Part shown: positions 34,381 through 46,315 of the stretch, piece after piece
Numbering within the stretch: position 1 is the stretch's first letter
Layout of the letters: every line of letters starts with the position of its first letter
Assembly (NCBI GenBank): GCA_036936605.1
Contig: JAUPFV010000005.1
Coordinates: 5,445,670-5,509,669 of the forward strand
Source: Limnanthes douglasii subsp. nivea
Lineage: Eukaryota > Streptophyta > Magnoliopsida > Brassicales > Limnanthaceae
Direction of reading: 5' to 3'
DNA length: 64,000 nucleotides
Notes under the pieces: model-generated
Told to the model about the DNA's origin: nothing
What the model saw: the letters and a program-made list of their open reading frames with translations, nothing else
Database searches by the model: none
Translations under genes and position numbers: made by a program

Positions 34381-34390
34381 TATAAATAGA
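34381..34390 (+). promoter_or_regulatory. TATA box in duplicated promoter-like segment, copy 1
   Basis: TATAAATAGA sits in a segment (34,151-34,480) conserved with 46,813-47,130, where the same box is at 47,062. It is followed by conserved GGTTTGTAGYTCCA and CAACTAAAAAT, as in a transcription start and leader. No conserved reading frame follows in either copy. Confidence 0.45.
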
Positions 34391-34586
34391 GACTCCTAGG
34401 TTTGTAGTTCCATATCAACTAAAAATATAATCAAAATATATTTTAAATCTATCTAAAAAAGTAGCATAAACTGTGAGATCACCGATCAATTTGGTTTTGT
34501 TAGTTGAACAATGACATATTCGGGTTGAATTTATATTGAGAATTTTAATCAAATGCATCCATTAAATTTAACTTTAACTTTTAATG

Positions 34587-34619
34587 GTTGGTTTCCAATT
34601 GCTACGGACTATGCATCTC

Positions 34620-34661
<42 letters not shown>

Positions 34662-34694
34662 GAAAGGCATATGCGGTAGCAATTGGAAACCGGC
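34587..34694. mobile_element. Small hairpin element (MITE-like)
   Basis: GTTGGTTTCCAATTGCTACG (34,587) and the reverse complement of TGCGGTAGCAATTGGAAACC (34,672-34,691) match with few changes, giving about 28-bp inverted arms around an (AT)n core at 34,629-34,657. No target duplication could be assigned. Confidence 0.65.
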
Positions 34695-34785
34695 CTTCAA
34701 GACTTAAAACTAAATTAAATTGATGTATGTATATTATAATTGTCAGCCTAAGACCTGTATAAAAATTTTAAAGTATAGTAAAATT

Positions 34786-35517
34786 TGGAGCGGTAATGTT
34801 GGTCCGAACCGGTCCAAACCGGTCTGATCCAGGTTAACTCGGTCGGGCTTTATCCAGTTCAAACATTTAACGGATTAAGTACGGATATACGAATTTCGAC
34901 CAATCGGATATGGATTTTTAATTTGTCCAACCTGATCCGGTATGCAAATATAAATTATATATAAAATTAAAAAAATATATTATAAATTATTATAAATTTG
35001 TAAAAGTGTAACTAAAAAATATACTTCCTCATTACTTAAAAAATTGGCATTTATATGTTTTCCAATAATATATAGTATTATATTCTCTTTTCATAAACTA
35101 ATTTCATAAACTTTAAGTATATTTTTTAAGAGCTTTGTCTATATACACTTCTAATCCTAATTTATAAATTTTCAAGTTTTTCAAATATTTTTCTCTTCTG
35201 ATATTGTGTTTAGGTTACGTTGGTTTAAAAAATTTTGTTTTAAATTTTTGTTTTAAATTAAAAATGAAGTCAAATTTTAGCTGGTTTGGATCGGATTGGA
35301 CTGGTTTGGCCAATCGGAATAAGAAAAATAATGTTTACGACCGGAAAAATAATATTTACGGGTCAGACCGGGTTAACCCGCGGACATAACGGGACGGATT
35401 CGGGTTCGAAAATATTAGACCGGCTGTGGATCGGGTCGGATTTGGGTTCGAATAAAAAACAACGGATCTAAACGAGTCAGCCCAAACCCGGTATGAAACC
35501 GACCCATTACCATCCAT
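34786..35517. mobile_element. GC-rich non-autonomous hAT-like element
   Basis: The left end reads GGAGCGGTAATGTTGGTCCG and the reverse complement of the right end GGATGGTAATGGGTCGG. Inside each end CCGGTCC/CCGGTT words recur (for example CCGAACCGGTCCAAACCGG on the left; GGTCAGACCGGGTTAACCCG on the right), as in hAT subterminal regions. Base composition differs sharply from the AT-rich flanks, and the interval is absent from copy 2 of the duplicated block (between 47,130 and 47,400). No transposase frame; no clear 8-bp duplication. Confidence 0.5.
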
Positions 35518-36000
35518 AAATAAAACAATATAATTATTTATAAACACAACCACATTAACAATATAAGATATAAAAAATTCAAAATCTAAATAAGACAATA
35601 CAATTATTTATAAACACAACCGCATAAATGATTTAAAATATAAAAATAAATGGACAAAACCACACAATAATATTTAAAATCTAAAAACTGATAAATATAT
35701 AATATAAAGATGGAGCAATCTTAAAAACCACAATAAAATAAGTTGAATATAAAATCAAATCTATGTTGTACCAACAATTACACGAAAAAAAAGTAAATAT
35801 GAACATTTTCAAAATCTTCATGAATATAATTTTATTACAGACATCTTCATATGTTTTATTAATATTCGTTAAATTGAATTGGTAAAACTTTTTTTTATTG
35901 CAATTACATGTGTAAATTATTATCAAACAATTCAAAAACACCATCTGTGTAAAAAATTGTTACATGAACCGCTTTAGCTTTAACTAGGTAAACTCCTGTT

Positions 36001-38554
36001 GTGGCGTATTTATTTATTTTACATATTTTGATAGATAAAATATAAAACATACGAAAAAATAAAAAATAAAAAATTACAAACATCTATCAAAATATCATTT
36101 GATAATAATTATTAGTATTGTTTTTACATTGTTTGATATATCACAATGATGGTTATATAAATAAAAATAAAAGTTACAAATAATTGTTTTATAAAATATA
36201 AAAAATAGCTAAAAAAATTACAAACATTTTAGATATAAGTAAACACAAATAATCATTTATTATTCTCCAAAACATTAACATATACATCACTTGGTCATTT
36301 GGTAAGTATTTCAGAACGATCCATATCACCGGATTTTTGTTTATGGTGAGTCTTTGATTTTTTCTGCGTTTTTTCTTGATATCTCATATCATTATATCAC
36401 AAATTAGTGTAAAAATTTCAAGTCTTGGTTTTCCATTAGTATTACTTTCTCTTGATATCTCATATAGTGCTTCAAGAATTTTGCGTCTTGGTATTATAAT
36501 CATTCCAAATCAGTGCTTTAAGAATTTCAATGCAGTATTATAATCATCGTAACGTCATTTGTGTACGGAGAATGAAAAGTCCTAATTACAGGTTCATAAT
36601 CACTATAATAAATTTTATTACTTTTTCATACTCACTTGTTAATGTCATCCAACGCATATAAGAGCAACATAAAGTAACAATCCAATACATCGCATGTCTA
36701 GGGGTGGATTGGTAACAAATATCATTGAATAAAACCAAGAACATTTACCAACAAATGTATATAAGCAAGAATATCAAACAAAAGATTTTTCAAGATCCCA
36801 AACAAAGCTCAACAAAACAAAATAATAATGCAAATGTTATATAATTTCGAGCTTTAGAAATTTAAATTAGTTATGCAATTAACTTATAATATTATTCATT
36901 TACATGGTTATATTGATAATTTCATAAAATTTAAACTTAATTTTTTGGGTTTAGGTAAAATTTTATTTTGTAAAATTTGAATAACTAAAGCTTACCGGTC
37001 ATTTCGTAGACGGGGGGTTGCATATACATGAGATCGGAGGGTTGCATATACATGAGATGTGTCTTCTTCCGCAGAATCTTTAGCAATCCAAAATCAAAAT
37101 GTTTACTATAATCCTGAAACAACTATTTTAAGTAAGTCAAGTCCGCCTTAATAGTAATGCACGATATTCAACTATACATGTTTTAACCTTTTTGCTTCCT
37201 CGTGAAGAAAGATAAAATCACAAAACTTTTTTAATTTTATCTATTGACCAATTCTGTCTAGTAGTATACAACTTCTAGGGATTTTAAGTCTAAAATCACT
37301 AAACTTTTTGTATTCTCTATTGACCAAACCAAACTATTTGTAAACGAAATAGTAAAAAAAGAAAACAAATCTAATCTTTTCATGATCCAAACCTCGTAGG
37401 CATACTTGTAATGTTGAGCTTGGTGAGTTCCTGTATCCTCTATTGAAATTGTTGTTTGCTCACTGTATTCTCTTATTAGACCCATTCTTCATAGAACTGG
37501 TATATCATAGAGATTTTAGGTTCTCTTAAATGTGACATCCTTTTACACAGAGAGTCTGGAATGGAGAAAGTTGGAAAGTGGGTGAGAATTCTTGAAAAAT
37601 AAATCAGGTACAAAAATGTGTCACATCTAACCTGAATAAAATATTATAAATCTAAATAAAATAAGTCCCAATAAAAATGCATAAAAATCAATATACATAC
37701 AAACAAAAATTTATTGGAAAACAATAGACACAAATATCAACACTATCATCACGCTTCAAACCTTAAACCAAAAGAAAATACCCTCACCAAAGATTTTTTA
37801 TAATCAACAACCAAAAGAATCATAGTAAATGATAAAAAAAATCGCATAAAAAGAAAGCAAATGAGCTGGTCTCTTTGAAAATAAGTTTTTTTGGAAATTG
37901 AATACTTTTTCATTGGTTGGTTTCTAATATATGTATAAAAATACCGAGAGAAGTCAAATAGACTTGTCAAATGAATAAAAAAAGAATATAAATATGTCAC
38001 GCAAAAATTTCAGTATCGATATAACAAAAAAATTACTGAAATCTGAAAATTAAAAAAAATTATCTAATGAATTTTACCTTTTCATCAAATTTTATGATAT
38101 ATATGTGAGATGAGAACCTGTAAAAAAAATAAAAAACATGATGGGTAAGTAAACAACAAATCGATAGAAAAAAATAATAAAAAATTAAATTACATGAATT
38201 TTATTTTTATATTTTTATCAAATTCTATGATACATATATATATATGTATGTATGTATTAAAAAATAACATGATATGTAAATAAACAAAGATCAATAAAAA
38301 AATCATAAAAATTAAATTATATAAATTTATATAAGACATGCAATTATAAGAGACGTGGTATGAGTTAAAAATGCCACATTGAATACACGTGGCGGATAAA
38401 AAAAACCCACTTTAGCTATACGTGACTAATAAAAAATATCATCTTAAATAATAAGTTGCAGATATTTAAATGAGTTTAACCATTTAGAATTTATGGATAT
38501 TGAGTATTTGATTTAACGCATAAAATATAAAATCACTAGCTATATAATATGTAG
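36001..38554. other. AT-rich interval, no gene seen
   Basis: No coding domain or element recognised. A perfect-length 24-bp tandem pair (CGGGGGGTTGCATATACATG... at 37,011-37,058, one mismatch) and a short (AT)n near 38,235 are the only structures. Short minus frames at 37,258-37,485 and 37,749-38,000 lack motifs. Confidence 0.5.
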
Positions 38555-38789
38555 GGGCAGTCCCAATGGGGTAGCCGAGTTGGTTGAGTATGGTATGCTT
38601 GTGACCAAAGGTCATGAGTTCGAGTCCCTCTACATATGTTTTCTCGGCTGAGTCTGTCACCTTGTGTGGTTTACCTTCTTGCGTTGGTTTGCAGACTATC
38701 GCGTCAGACTGAGAGTTTACCCTGTGCGCAGTCATTGCACTCTGAGTAGCGGGTATAACATAGATGTACTATTCATCGACTAAAAAAAC
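38555..38789 (+). mobile_element. tRNA-derived SINE
   Basis: The head contains an RNA polymerase III A box TAGCCGAGTTGG (38,572-38,583) and B box AGTTCGAGTCC (38,617-38,627), 33 bp apart. A non-tRNA body follows (CTCGGCTGAGTCTGTCACC, CGCGTCAGACTGAGAG), then an end TACTATTCATCGAC before TAAAAAAACA. It is about 235 bp, a normal plant SINE size. The flanks AATATGTAG and AATATAG could be an eroded target duplication. The 5' part is too diverged to be a working tRNA gene. Confidence 0.85.
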
Positions 38790-39194
38790 AAATATAGAAT
38801 GAAGACTTATTTTAACATTCCTTTAATTTTGTTAGATAGGATATGCTTTCAACATTTATTAAATATTATTTAATTTTCTATAAAAAAAGGTTATATATTT
38901 AACAAAATTTTAATATTTAATATTTTTATTAATATTAATATGATGTTTGAATAATAATATAATCTGGTTTGATCTTTTATATATATTTTCATGTATTTTA
39001 GCAAACAAAATATTTTTATTACTTACATATACGATGATGCTAGGATGGTTTTGGTCAAAGTTGAACAAACACACAATTGTAATAAGGGTAAGTTTAAAGA
39101 GTTTATCGAAATAATTACAAAAATATCGATTCTATATATTAAAATTTAAAAAAAAAGAGTAGATTATTAATTATGTGCGTTAACTTATAATTTT
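38790..39194. other. AT-rich interval
   Basis: Nothing recognised between the SINE and the repeat related to the LINE insert. Confidence 0.45.
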
Positions 39195-39510
39195 TATTTT
39201 AAGTATATTGGTACTCATCTAAATATATAACTATTAAATAACCAGTCTTAAGCTACGTCGAAGTTTTAATTTTTTGTGAGATTTTTTATTATAATCTACT
39301 CACACCACCAAAGTAGGAAATAACACATATGAAGTACATAAATAACTTTTTTAAAATAAATTATAATAACAAAAGAACTTATGCATATGAATAAGTATCC
39401 ACTTCATTTGATGACATGTAGAGTTTCAAATTCACCATGTTTCATGTATAGGGAAGGTTTTTTTCCTCATCTTTTTTAGTGTACAAAGTACACGATTTGA
39501 TTTTAGTAGT
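39195..39510. repeat. Second copy of the LINE insert's first 250-300 bp
   Basis: Shares with 32,145-32,430 the order TTTTATTTTAAGTATATTGG, CTATTAAATAAC, CTCACACCRCCRAAGTAG, CAAAAGAACTTATGCAT and GATGACRTGTAGAGTTT. It may be LINE 5' sequence or a further small repeat. Confidence 0.7.
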
Positions 39511-39577
39511 TATCCTATATGGTTATTCTTAGTTTGCTCTCAGCTTTCCAACAAATTTATCTTTTGTATGAATGAAT

Positions 39578-40051
39578 TGTAAGGGAAATACGCTAATTTC
39601 CCGGCAAATCACTTCTAAATTTGCTTGAGGTAAAGAGGGGTTTTGGGAAAATACACAATTTTCCTTCAATCAAATCAAAAGAAAAGAAACACAAAACAAA
39701 AGTAAAACCAAACACACAATCGTTAACGGAGTTCAGCAAATTATGCCTACGTCTCCGGACATGCTGCCGATCGATTTTATTATAAAAACACAGTGACTCT
39801 GTCGTTTCCGATTCATACACAAAAACCATAGCTTTGGTTTTGTAGAGACTGTAACACTTAAAAGAGAAAAAACATTTACAGTCCTTAATGTGTAATTTAT
39901 GACCCACAAAATTACATTGTCTTTTCAGTTTACTCCATCTCTCTTTAATGTGTTTAACACTTGCATCATTTTCACTGTCTTTTCATCTAACATCTCTTCT
40001 ATTCAATAACATGAATGTTGAATAAGACTGGACTATTATGTCAAAATATCA
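39578..40051 (-). mobile_element. Copia LTR (3' LTR of the chimeric element)
   Basis: 474 bp running TGTAAGGGAAATACG to ATATCA on plus. On minus it follows a purine tract AAGTGAGAGATTG just downstream of the copia RNase H end at 40,123, where a 3' LTR must start. The U5-like block contains GACGTAGGCATAATTTGC. The 104-codon minus frame inside it (39,593-39,907) is a by-product of the LTR and not a gene. Confidence 0.7.
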
Positions 40052-40122
40052 ATCTCTCACTTGAAGATTAGTTTCAACATGTCTTCACACCTTGATCTAT
40101 GTAACAGATCTTTCTAGTCTTG

Positions 40123-40905
40123 TTACTCTTGCAGACCAACTGAAGCTAAACACAACTTTAGTTTTTCAATGGATACTGTCTTTGTCAACATATCAGCTGG
40201 ATTCTTGCTTCCTTGGATCTTTTCCAGTATTAACACCCCATCTTCCAATAAAGATCTAATGAAATGGTAACGAAGACTGATGTGCTTGGTTCTCGAATGA
40301 AATGTTGAATTCTTCGCCAATTGAATTGCACTTTGATTATCACTATGCAGAATATTGTTCTTCTGTTTGAATCTCAACTCGATTAACAAACCTTGAAGGC
40401 ATATCATCTATTTACTGGCTTCGGTCATTGCTACATACTCGGCCTCTGTAGTTGATAGAGTGATAATTTTCTGTAACTTTGACGTCCAACTAACAGTTGT
40501 AGTTCCAACAGTAAATATATAACCGGTGATGCTTTTTCGGTGATCAACTTCACCTCCAAAATTTGCATCTACGTAGCCTTGTACCTTTAACTCACCCTTA
40601 CCAAAGTACAAACACTTTTCTGTGGTATCTAGTAGGTACCTCAAAATCTATTTGACAGCTTCCCAATGAATTTTCCATGGGTTTGACATAAACTTACTCA
40701 CAACTCCCACTGGATGACTAATGTCTGGTCTCGTACAGACCATTGCATACATCAAACTTCCAATAGCTGAGGCGTACTAACTGGCTTGGCATCACGCATG
40801 TTAAATCTCTTCAAAACGTGATCGATGTACTCTGACTGAGATAACTGCAAAACTCTTTTATGCTTATCTCTTGTGATTTGCATTCCAAGAATCTTCTTCA
40901 CCCAT
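40123..40905 (-). pseudogene. Copia reverse transcriptase end and RNase H (chimeric element)
   Basis: On minus: KKILGMQITRDKHKRVLQL and YIDHVLKRFNMRDAKPVSTP (end of reverse transcriptase, from about 40,900). Then come [53 protein letters not shown], a stop at 40,408, LHSDNQSAIQLAKNS and RTKHISLRYHFIRSL, and finally NPADMLTKTV. Upstream copia domains, including YVDD and integrase, are absent because gypsy sequence joins at about 40,905. Confidence 0.85.
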
Positions 40906-41141
40906 CTCCCTTGGGTTGTCAGTATGGTGAATGACTGACACTTCGACTTTTCTTTCAAACCCATCTCTGCCTTTTTAGCAGCTCTCAACGCTTCCATTTC
41001 AGCCTTCGACCTATCTCGTTCTTCGATCGTGTACTCATCGTTCTCACCCACCACTTCTATCAAAGGTGGTAGTACTGCTTGCTCGTCCGGATTCACCCGA
41101 AATGGTTTTTCTTGCTGGTTTTGAATGCTAGATTCAGGCAC
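40906..41141 (-). pseudogene. Gypsy-type gag start fused to copia
   Basis: The minus frame from 41,141 reads VNPDEQAVLPPLIEVVGEND, then EERDRSKAEMEALRAAKKAE, a charged N-terminal segment directly behind a gypsy-type primer-binding site. It runs in frame into copia KKILGMQ near 40,905. I infer a gag N-terminus from position. The sequence is too short and unspecific to prove the lineage. Confidence 0.55.
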
Positions 41142-41148
41142 CTTCTCC

Positions 41149-41167
41149 TCCCACTGTGGTCGCCAAT
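41149..41167 (-). other. Gypsy-type primer-binding site
   Basis: TTGGCGACCACAGTGGGAG on minus begins a few bases inside the LTR at 41,172. A TGGCGAC/TGGCGCC start is typical of Ty3/gypsy elements primed by tRNAs other than initiator Met, and unlike the copia sites in this window. Confidence 0.65.
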
Positions 41168-41171
41168 TTGG

Positions 41172-41543
41172 TGTGGTTTATTTTGAACTGAGGGTAACTT
41201 GGTCCAATGTTTTAAAGAATTTTAAGGTTATTAAATGTTTGAGTCTTTTGTAGTGAGAGATGTAAGCTGTCTCGTTGTATTAAAGGTTCATTACCCTCAT
41301 TAATGAAAGTGGTTTGGTATTTATACCTTAATTATGGACTCATAGGCTTTCGGGTCAAGTTGTGAAACCAGTCGAGTTTAAAGACCCATTAGTTATTAAG
41401 TAGATTAGCACCTAGCTTAGTCAAAAGGTGTTTAGTGTTTTAATACTTTTGTCCTGTCCGAATAGTTCAGTGGGCACCTATTGTCCGAATTACCCATGTC
41501 CGGTTTTCTCAGTGAGTGGTGGTGAATATATCCGGACTCATCA
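41172..41543 (-). mobile_element. Gypsy LTR (5' LTR of the chimeric element)
   Basis: 372 bp from TGTGGTTTATTTTGAACTG to GGACTCATCA on plus, with TG/CA ends, next to the primer-binding site. It shows no similarity to the LTR at 39,578. The following 5 bp (GTATC) do not match the 5 bp before 39,578, so the composite did not insert as one unit or has been rearranged. Confidence 0.7.
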
Positions 41544-42140
41544 GTATCTACTAACTAATCGATGAATGGTATTGAAAATAAGACATTTGAGCATACTTTA
41601 TTAATATGAATGAAGTTCAAACACATACATAATTTTTTATTTTTTTAACCGATATCAATTTTATTATTATTAGTAAATAAAAAATCATTTTTATTGACCA
41701 ATTTAGTTTAGCATAATTTTTTAGACAATAATATATTATACTTTCTCGTGAAAAAAATGTTTTTATTTTTTATTTATTAATAAATTTTAAAACATTTCTT
41801 AGTTAATATTGTTATTTGTTTTATCTCATCTTCGTCTAGATACGGTTTCTTTGTTGTATAACAAAGATTCATAGAGGGAGGTGGTAAACCACTACAAAGT
41901 GTATTAATATTTTCAAAATTAGATACACATAACTATTTTCGGCAATTAAAAAAAAGTTAATTTAATATTATTTAATTTTATATATAAAAAATTAAATATT
42001 TAAATAATAGTTTAATTTCTTTTATCAATAATAAATATACATCTCAATAAAAAGTTACAATCATTTGATTTTTTATTCATATATGCCACCCCTATCTTCT
42101 TAATAACTTCATATTTTTTTATTTACAACATATATTTTGA
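41544..42140. repeat. Repeat X, copy 1
   Basis: Homologous to 48,301-48,845. Shared strings include TTTATTAATATGAATGAAGT-like, CAAACACATACATMATTTT, ATTGACCAATTTAGTTTAGC, TATTTATTAATAAATT and TTATTCATATATG. It flanks copy 2 of the duplicated block on one side, with the other copy on the other side. Confidence 0.8.
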
Positions 42141-42420
42141 TAGTGATAGGATGTAGCCGAATGAACGCACTAAAATTACAGAGATTTTAATAAATATATA
42201 TCTCATTTTTAAAATAATATTAAATTAATATATCTTAAAATATCTTTGAAAAATTATAAAATATAAAATATATTAAAAATTATTTAGCTAAATTTCACAT
42301 CGAAGGTCTTTAGTATTAATAATTCATAACTAAATTTCATAATCAATGAATTTAATTGCGCTAGGGGTGGCAAACGGTCCGAACCGCGAACTATCGGAAC
42401 CGTTTAAATCAGAACCACGG

Positions 42421-42570
42421 TCTGCTGTTCTGGCGGGTTGCGGTCCTGCCGGTTTGCAGTCATGGCGGGTTGCGGTCATGCCGGTTTGCGGTCCTGCCGG
42501 TTTGCTCCTTCTGCGGTCCTGCCGGTCTGCAATCCTAATGGACCAGTTTCGCAGTTAAACGGCCAGTTCA
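42421..42570 (+). repeat. hAT left subterminal repeats
   Basis: Five to six copies of GCGGTCCTGCCGGTTTGC-like units, ending CCAGTTTCGCAGTTAAACGG. The right array at 46,316-46,440 has the same units in the same orientation. Confidence 0.85.
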
Positions 42571-43555
42571 AACCACCACACAAACCATTTAAGAACCGTT
42601 TATCAATTCAAACCACCAACCAAACCATTTAAGAACGGTTTATCAGAATATTTTATAATGTTATTTAAAATTAATTTATAAGTGTTAATTGAATCTAATT
42701 TCAATAATTGAGATACGTACCATATACACGAGTTAATTGTGCTATTTCATGTATTTTAATTTAATGTTATCATTTTAATCGAAATTTTATAATCAAGCAA
42801 TTACATTCAAAAAAATAATAATTTTAATTTGATTTTGACATGTTTGATTATATTTATGTATTTAAGATATTTTATTTAATATTAGGTAGATATTAAATAA
42901 AATATATATACATCTACTTGTATTTTGATTACAACTTTCAATAATTGTAAAAATATAAAAAGAAAAATTTGATTGTCTTAAACAAGATATCGTAAACAAT
43001 ATAATTGTAAAAGGATTTGTATATTGTTTGAACATACTAGATATTTAAGATGTTATATTTAATATTATGTACATATTAAATAATATATACCTATTAGACA
43101 TATAATTGTATTCTAATTTTAAATTATTAGGTGATTCTTTAGATTCTTTCAAGCTTGAAGTGTTTATGGTTAGATGAATTATATAGTTTATTGTATTTTC
43201 GAACTATTCAATATTAGAAGTTTATATGCATAAACATAAATTACTTGTAAGTTGTAAAGAACAAAATAAAAATTGAAAGCGAACGTGATTTAAATAACAT
43301 TTAATAAAAAATAGAAGCAAAACAAACAATTCATTAAAAATAAAAACCAAACAAGTAACATAGTTGTTCAATCAAATAAAAAAGAAAAACATTACAACGA
43401 TAATGACAATCAAATGCAAAAAACTAAGGAGCTTCATCGTTGTTGTTCTTGTTAGGTGGTGGACCTTGCAAATGCATGTTCTCCATTATCTGTCGCATAT
43501 ACTCCGACTGTTCGGCTTGAGAGTTTGCAACTCGCTCATTCCATTGATCTTGTCC

Positions 43556-45724
43556 ATGAATTCAAAACGTAGAAATACTGGGGTAAACCCACCATCTAAT
43601 GTGGATCTCAATACCATAGAGGAATTTTCTACAGGCTTCCCTCACGTTGACACATTCTCCTCCCACGAAAGTGGTGGTGGAAGTACTAGTGGTGGGTCGA
43701 GATCTCGTAAGAAAACATCTTGGATTTGGAAACACTATACTCCATCAGAAGATGATTATTCTAGTATTTGTAATGAGTGCAAAAAATGTTATCTTCGCGT
43801 AAGTGGAAATAGAAATATGGGCACTAGCACTATGGTAAAACATTTATTGAAACATGAAGTATATGATCCTACAAAACCTAACCCAACTAATGTTTGCATG
43901 AACCCTCAAACAGGTCTTCCTTTTGAGTTTAACCACGATACGTATAGGGAAGAAACAATGATTTATGTAGTCGGTAGTTTACAACCATTTAGTTTTGGGG
44001 ATTCCTGGAGATACGAAAATTGGATGCAAGCTGGGGTAAACCCACAGGCAAAACGCATTCCACGTAGCTCTTTAAAATCGCTAGCCTTTAAATATTATTT
44101 ACAAAGAAAAAAAGGCATTATTCAAACTATGCTGACTTTGCCATGGAATGTTTCGATTACTAGTGACATAGCTACTTTTACTAATTTTGATATGGTATGT
44201 GTTACCCTTCATTGGATGGATGCCGAATGGGTCCTCCAAAGGAGAATTATATGGTTTGAATCAATTGGGGAGCATAACGCACAAATAATTAGGGAGAGTA
44301 TGATTGAATGCATGAATGTTTATGGCATTAAAAACAAGATTATGTCTATTTCGTTGGATAATGCATCTTCTAATGCATCTTCTATAAAATTGCTTATAGA
44401 AGATTGCAATCCCCCTTTTCCAAAATTGTTTCACACCAAATGTTTATCCCACGTACTTCAATTAATTGCGAAAGAAGGAATACGTTAGCTTCTCGGTGAT
44501 TATATTGCCCCTATAAAAAATATGGTCCTATTTTGCTCGACATCCGCTGCTAAAAAAAGAGCTTTTAAAACACTTGTTACTTCAAATGGGAAAAACTATA
44601 AGAAACTTATATTAGATGTCAAAACTAGATGGAATTCTACTTACACAATGCTTGCACGTGCGCATGTTTTTAAAGAAGAGATTATGACGCTTTATAATGC
44701 ATCTTATCGTGAAACACCAATTGAAACCGAACACTGGACATATTGTGCACACATGTTAAGATTTTTAAGACTTTTTAAAAGAAACACTCTAACCTTTTCT
44801 TCACAAAATCAACCTAATGCTCATTTGGCCCTTTCCACGATTACTAATCTTGCCATGCATATGAATGAATTTAGATCAAATTATGTATGCGTAGACATGG
44901 TGCTCGGAATGGAATATAAGTTCACAAAGTATTTTCATCCAATCCCTGATAGTTATTCATTTGCTTGCCTTTTAGATCCTTTTTCACGAAAAGATAAATT
45001 TGAATTGCTAGTTAGATGCTTTTATCGATCTGTACAGTTTTCTATAACTAAACCACCGAAGGAACTAGTTGACCCTCAAGGGTATATTACCGGTATATAT
45101 GAATATTTATATAATATCTATGATAAGTATGCTGCAAGATATAGATCAAATACATCTACAAATGTAAGGAGTAGTAACAATAGGGGTAGAGGGAGATCTT
45201 CTACTAACTATGTTCAATTGGCAATGTTACGAAGCAATGAATTTACAGAAACCCCTCAATCTGATAATGAGTTGTCTAGATATTTGAGCACTAGGTTTGA
45301 TTTTACGAATTATCAAAACCAAGGTATTGAAGATATCATAAGATGGTGGGGTACCAAAACTGAAGAGTTTCATATTCTTTGCAGGATTGTTAAAGAGATT
45401 TATGCTATACCTATGTCTACAGTTGCAAGTAAGTGTGCTTTCAGCCAAGCGAGGTTGCAATACACGACTAAGAGAACAAGATTGACGGGCAAAGCACTTG
45501 GAGTGCTTGTGGCAGTTAAGGATTGGACAGCGGCGGATAAAAGGATGCAAGACAGAGAGTTTAGAGACGAAGTGAACATAGACGACATCTTCGAAGATTA
45601 TCCGGATGATTACGAAGATACACTTGAACAAGAAATTGCGGAAGAATACGAAGCTGAAGGTGAATTAAGTGAGGACGAAGACGAAGATTTTACTTACGAA
45701 GAAGACGAAGCTGGAGATGAATGA
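43556..45724 (+). pseudogene. hAT transposase (BED finger, DDE core, hAT dimerisation)
   Basis: A start at 43,556 (MNSKRRNTGVNPP) is preferred over the upstream Met at 43,364 because the first 64 codons look like leader sequence. Total length 722 codons, usual for plant RICESLEEPER/DAYSLEEPER-type proteins. An N-terminal BED zinc finger follows (WIWKHYTP, CNEC, KHLLKH). The RNase H-fold core has ITSDIATFTNFDMVCVTLHW and SLDNASSNASS. The C-terminal dimerisation region has EDIIRWWG, PMSTVASKCAFS and KRTRLTGKALGVLVAVKDW, then an acidic tail. TAG at 44,486-44,488 interrupts an otherwise open frame around codon 311. The usual Glu in VASE is Lys (codon 45,431-45,433). Confidence 0.93.
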
Positions 45725-46315
45725 TGTTTGTAATAATTATTTACTATTTTGTATTGTAATTTGAAAACATTTGTACAACTCCTGGCCCGCAAGAGTATAA
45801 ACTGTGAACGGCTAAATTATCCAAAAATAACTTTACCTTTTATTATAATAACAACAACTGTATTATGAAATACTTATAACTTCATAAGATCTAATTTTGG
45901 TTTAAAAAATAATAACAAACACTTGTAATATTTAAAACCAAATCACAATAGTAATCAAAATATAATATTAAAATTATAACCATAGAATTTGTAATATTTT
46001 AACATGATAAGATATAGTTTTGGTTTGTAATATTAAAATCAACACTACTAATATTAGATCTAAAAACATAATAATAATATTCAAAATGTGATAATAACAT
46101 AAGTAATATTTAGAATTTTGGACTATATAATAATTACAACACTTAAAATATTAATAACCAAAACAAATTAATATTAACCAAAATGTAATAATAATTCTAT
46201 AATAATATGCAATATCTCAATATTTTTTAAATATAACATTTTGGTTACAAAATAAATAAAATATTTATAATATTTACCAATAAACCGCGGTTTTTTACAA
46301 ATAAACCGTGGTTTG

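Larger units (their letters stand above)
31685..36000. repeat. Duplicated block, copy 1 (interrupted)
   Basis: Collinear anchors match copy 2: 31,685-31,880 with 42,215-42,360; 31,900-32,148 with 46,495-46,815; 34,151-34,480 with 46,813-47,130; and 35,517-35,920 with 47,400-47,850. Anchors contain phrases such as TTAGCTAAATTTCA, ATATCATATTAGATTTTGA and CCTAAAATAAGAAAATGTTT. Insertions of a LINE, a hairpin element and a GC-rich element account for the gaps. No coding region is conserved between copies. Confidence 0.8.

Noticed and set aside
35204..35471. Plus-strand frames near 35.3 kb
   Set aside because: Arise from the GC-rich non-autonomous element; no domain and not conserved in the paralogous block.
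38572..38640. Functional tRNA gene
   Set aside because: A and B boxes are present, but the cloverleaf stems are not kept and a SINE body follows.
39593..39907. 104-codon minus-strand gene
   Set aside because: Lies wholly inside a copia LTR.
42346..42632. Two overlapping frames rich in CRFAV/CGPAG repeats
   Set aside because: Translations of the hAT subterminal GC-rich repeats, not proteins.
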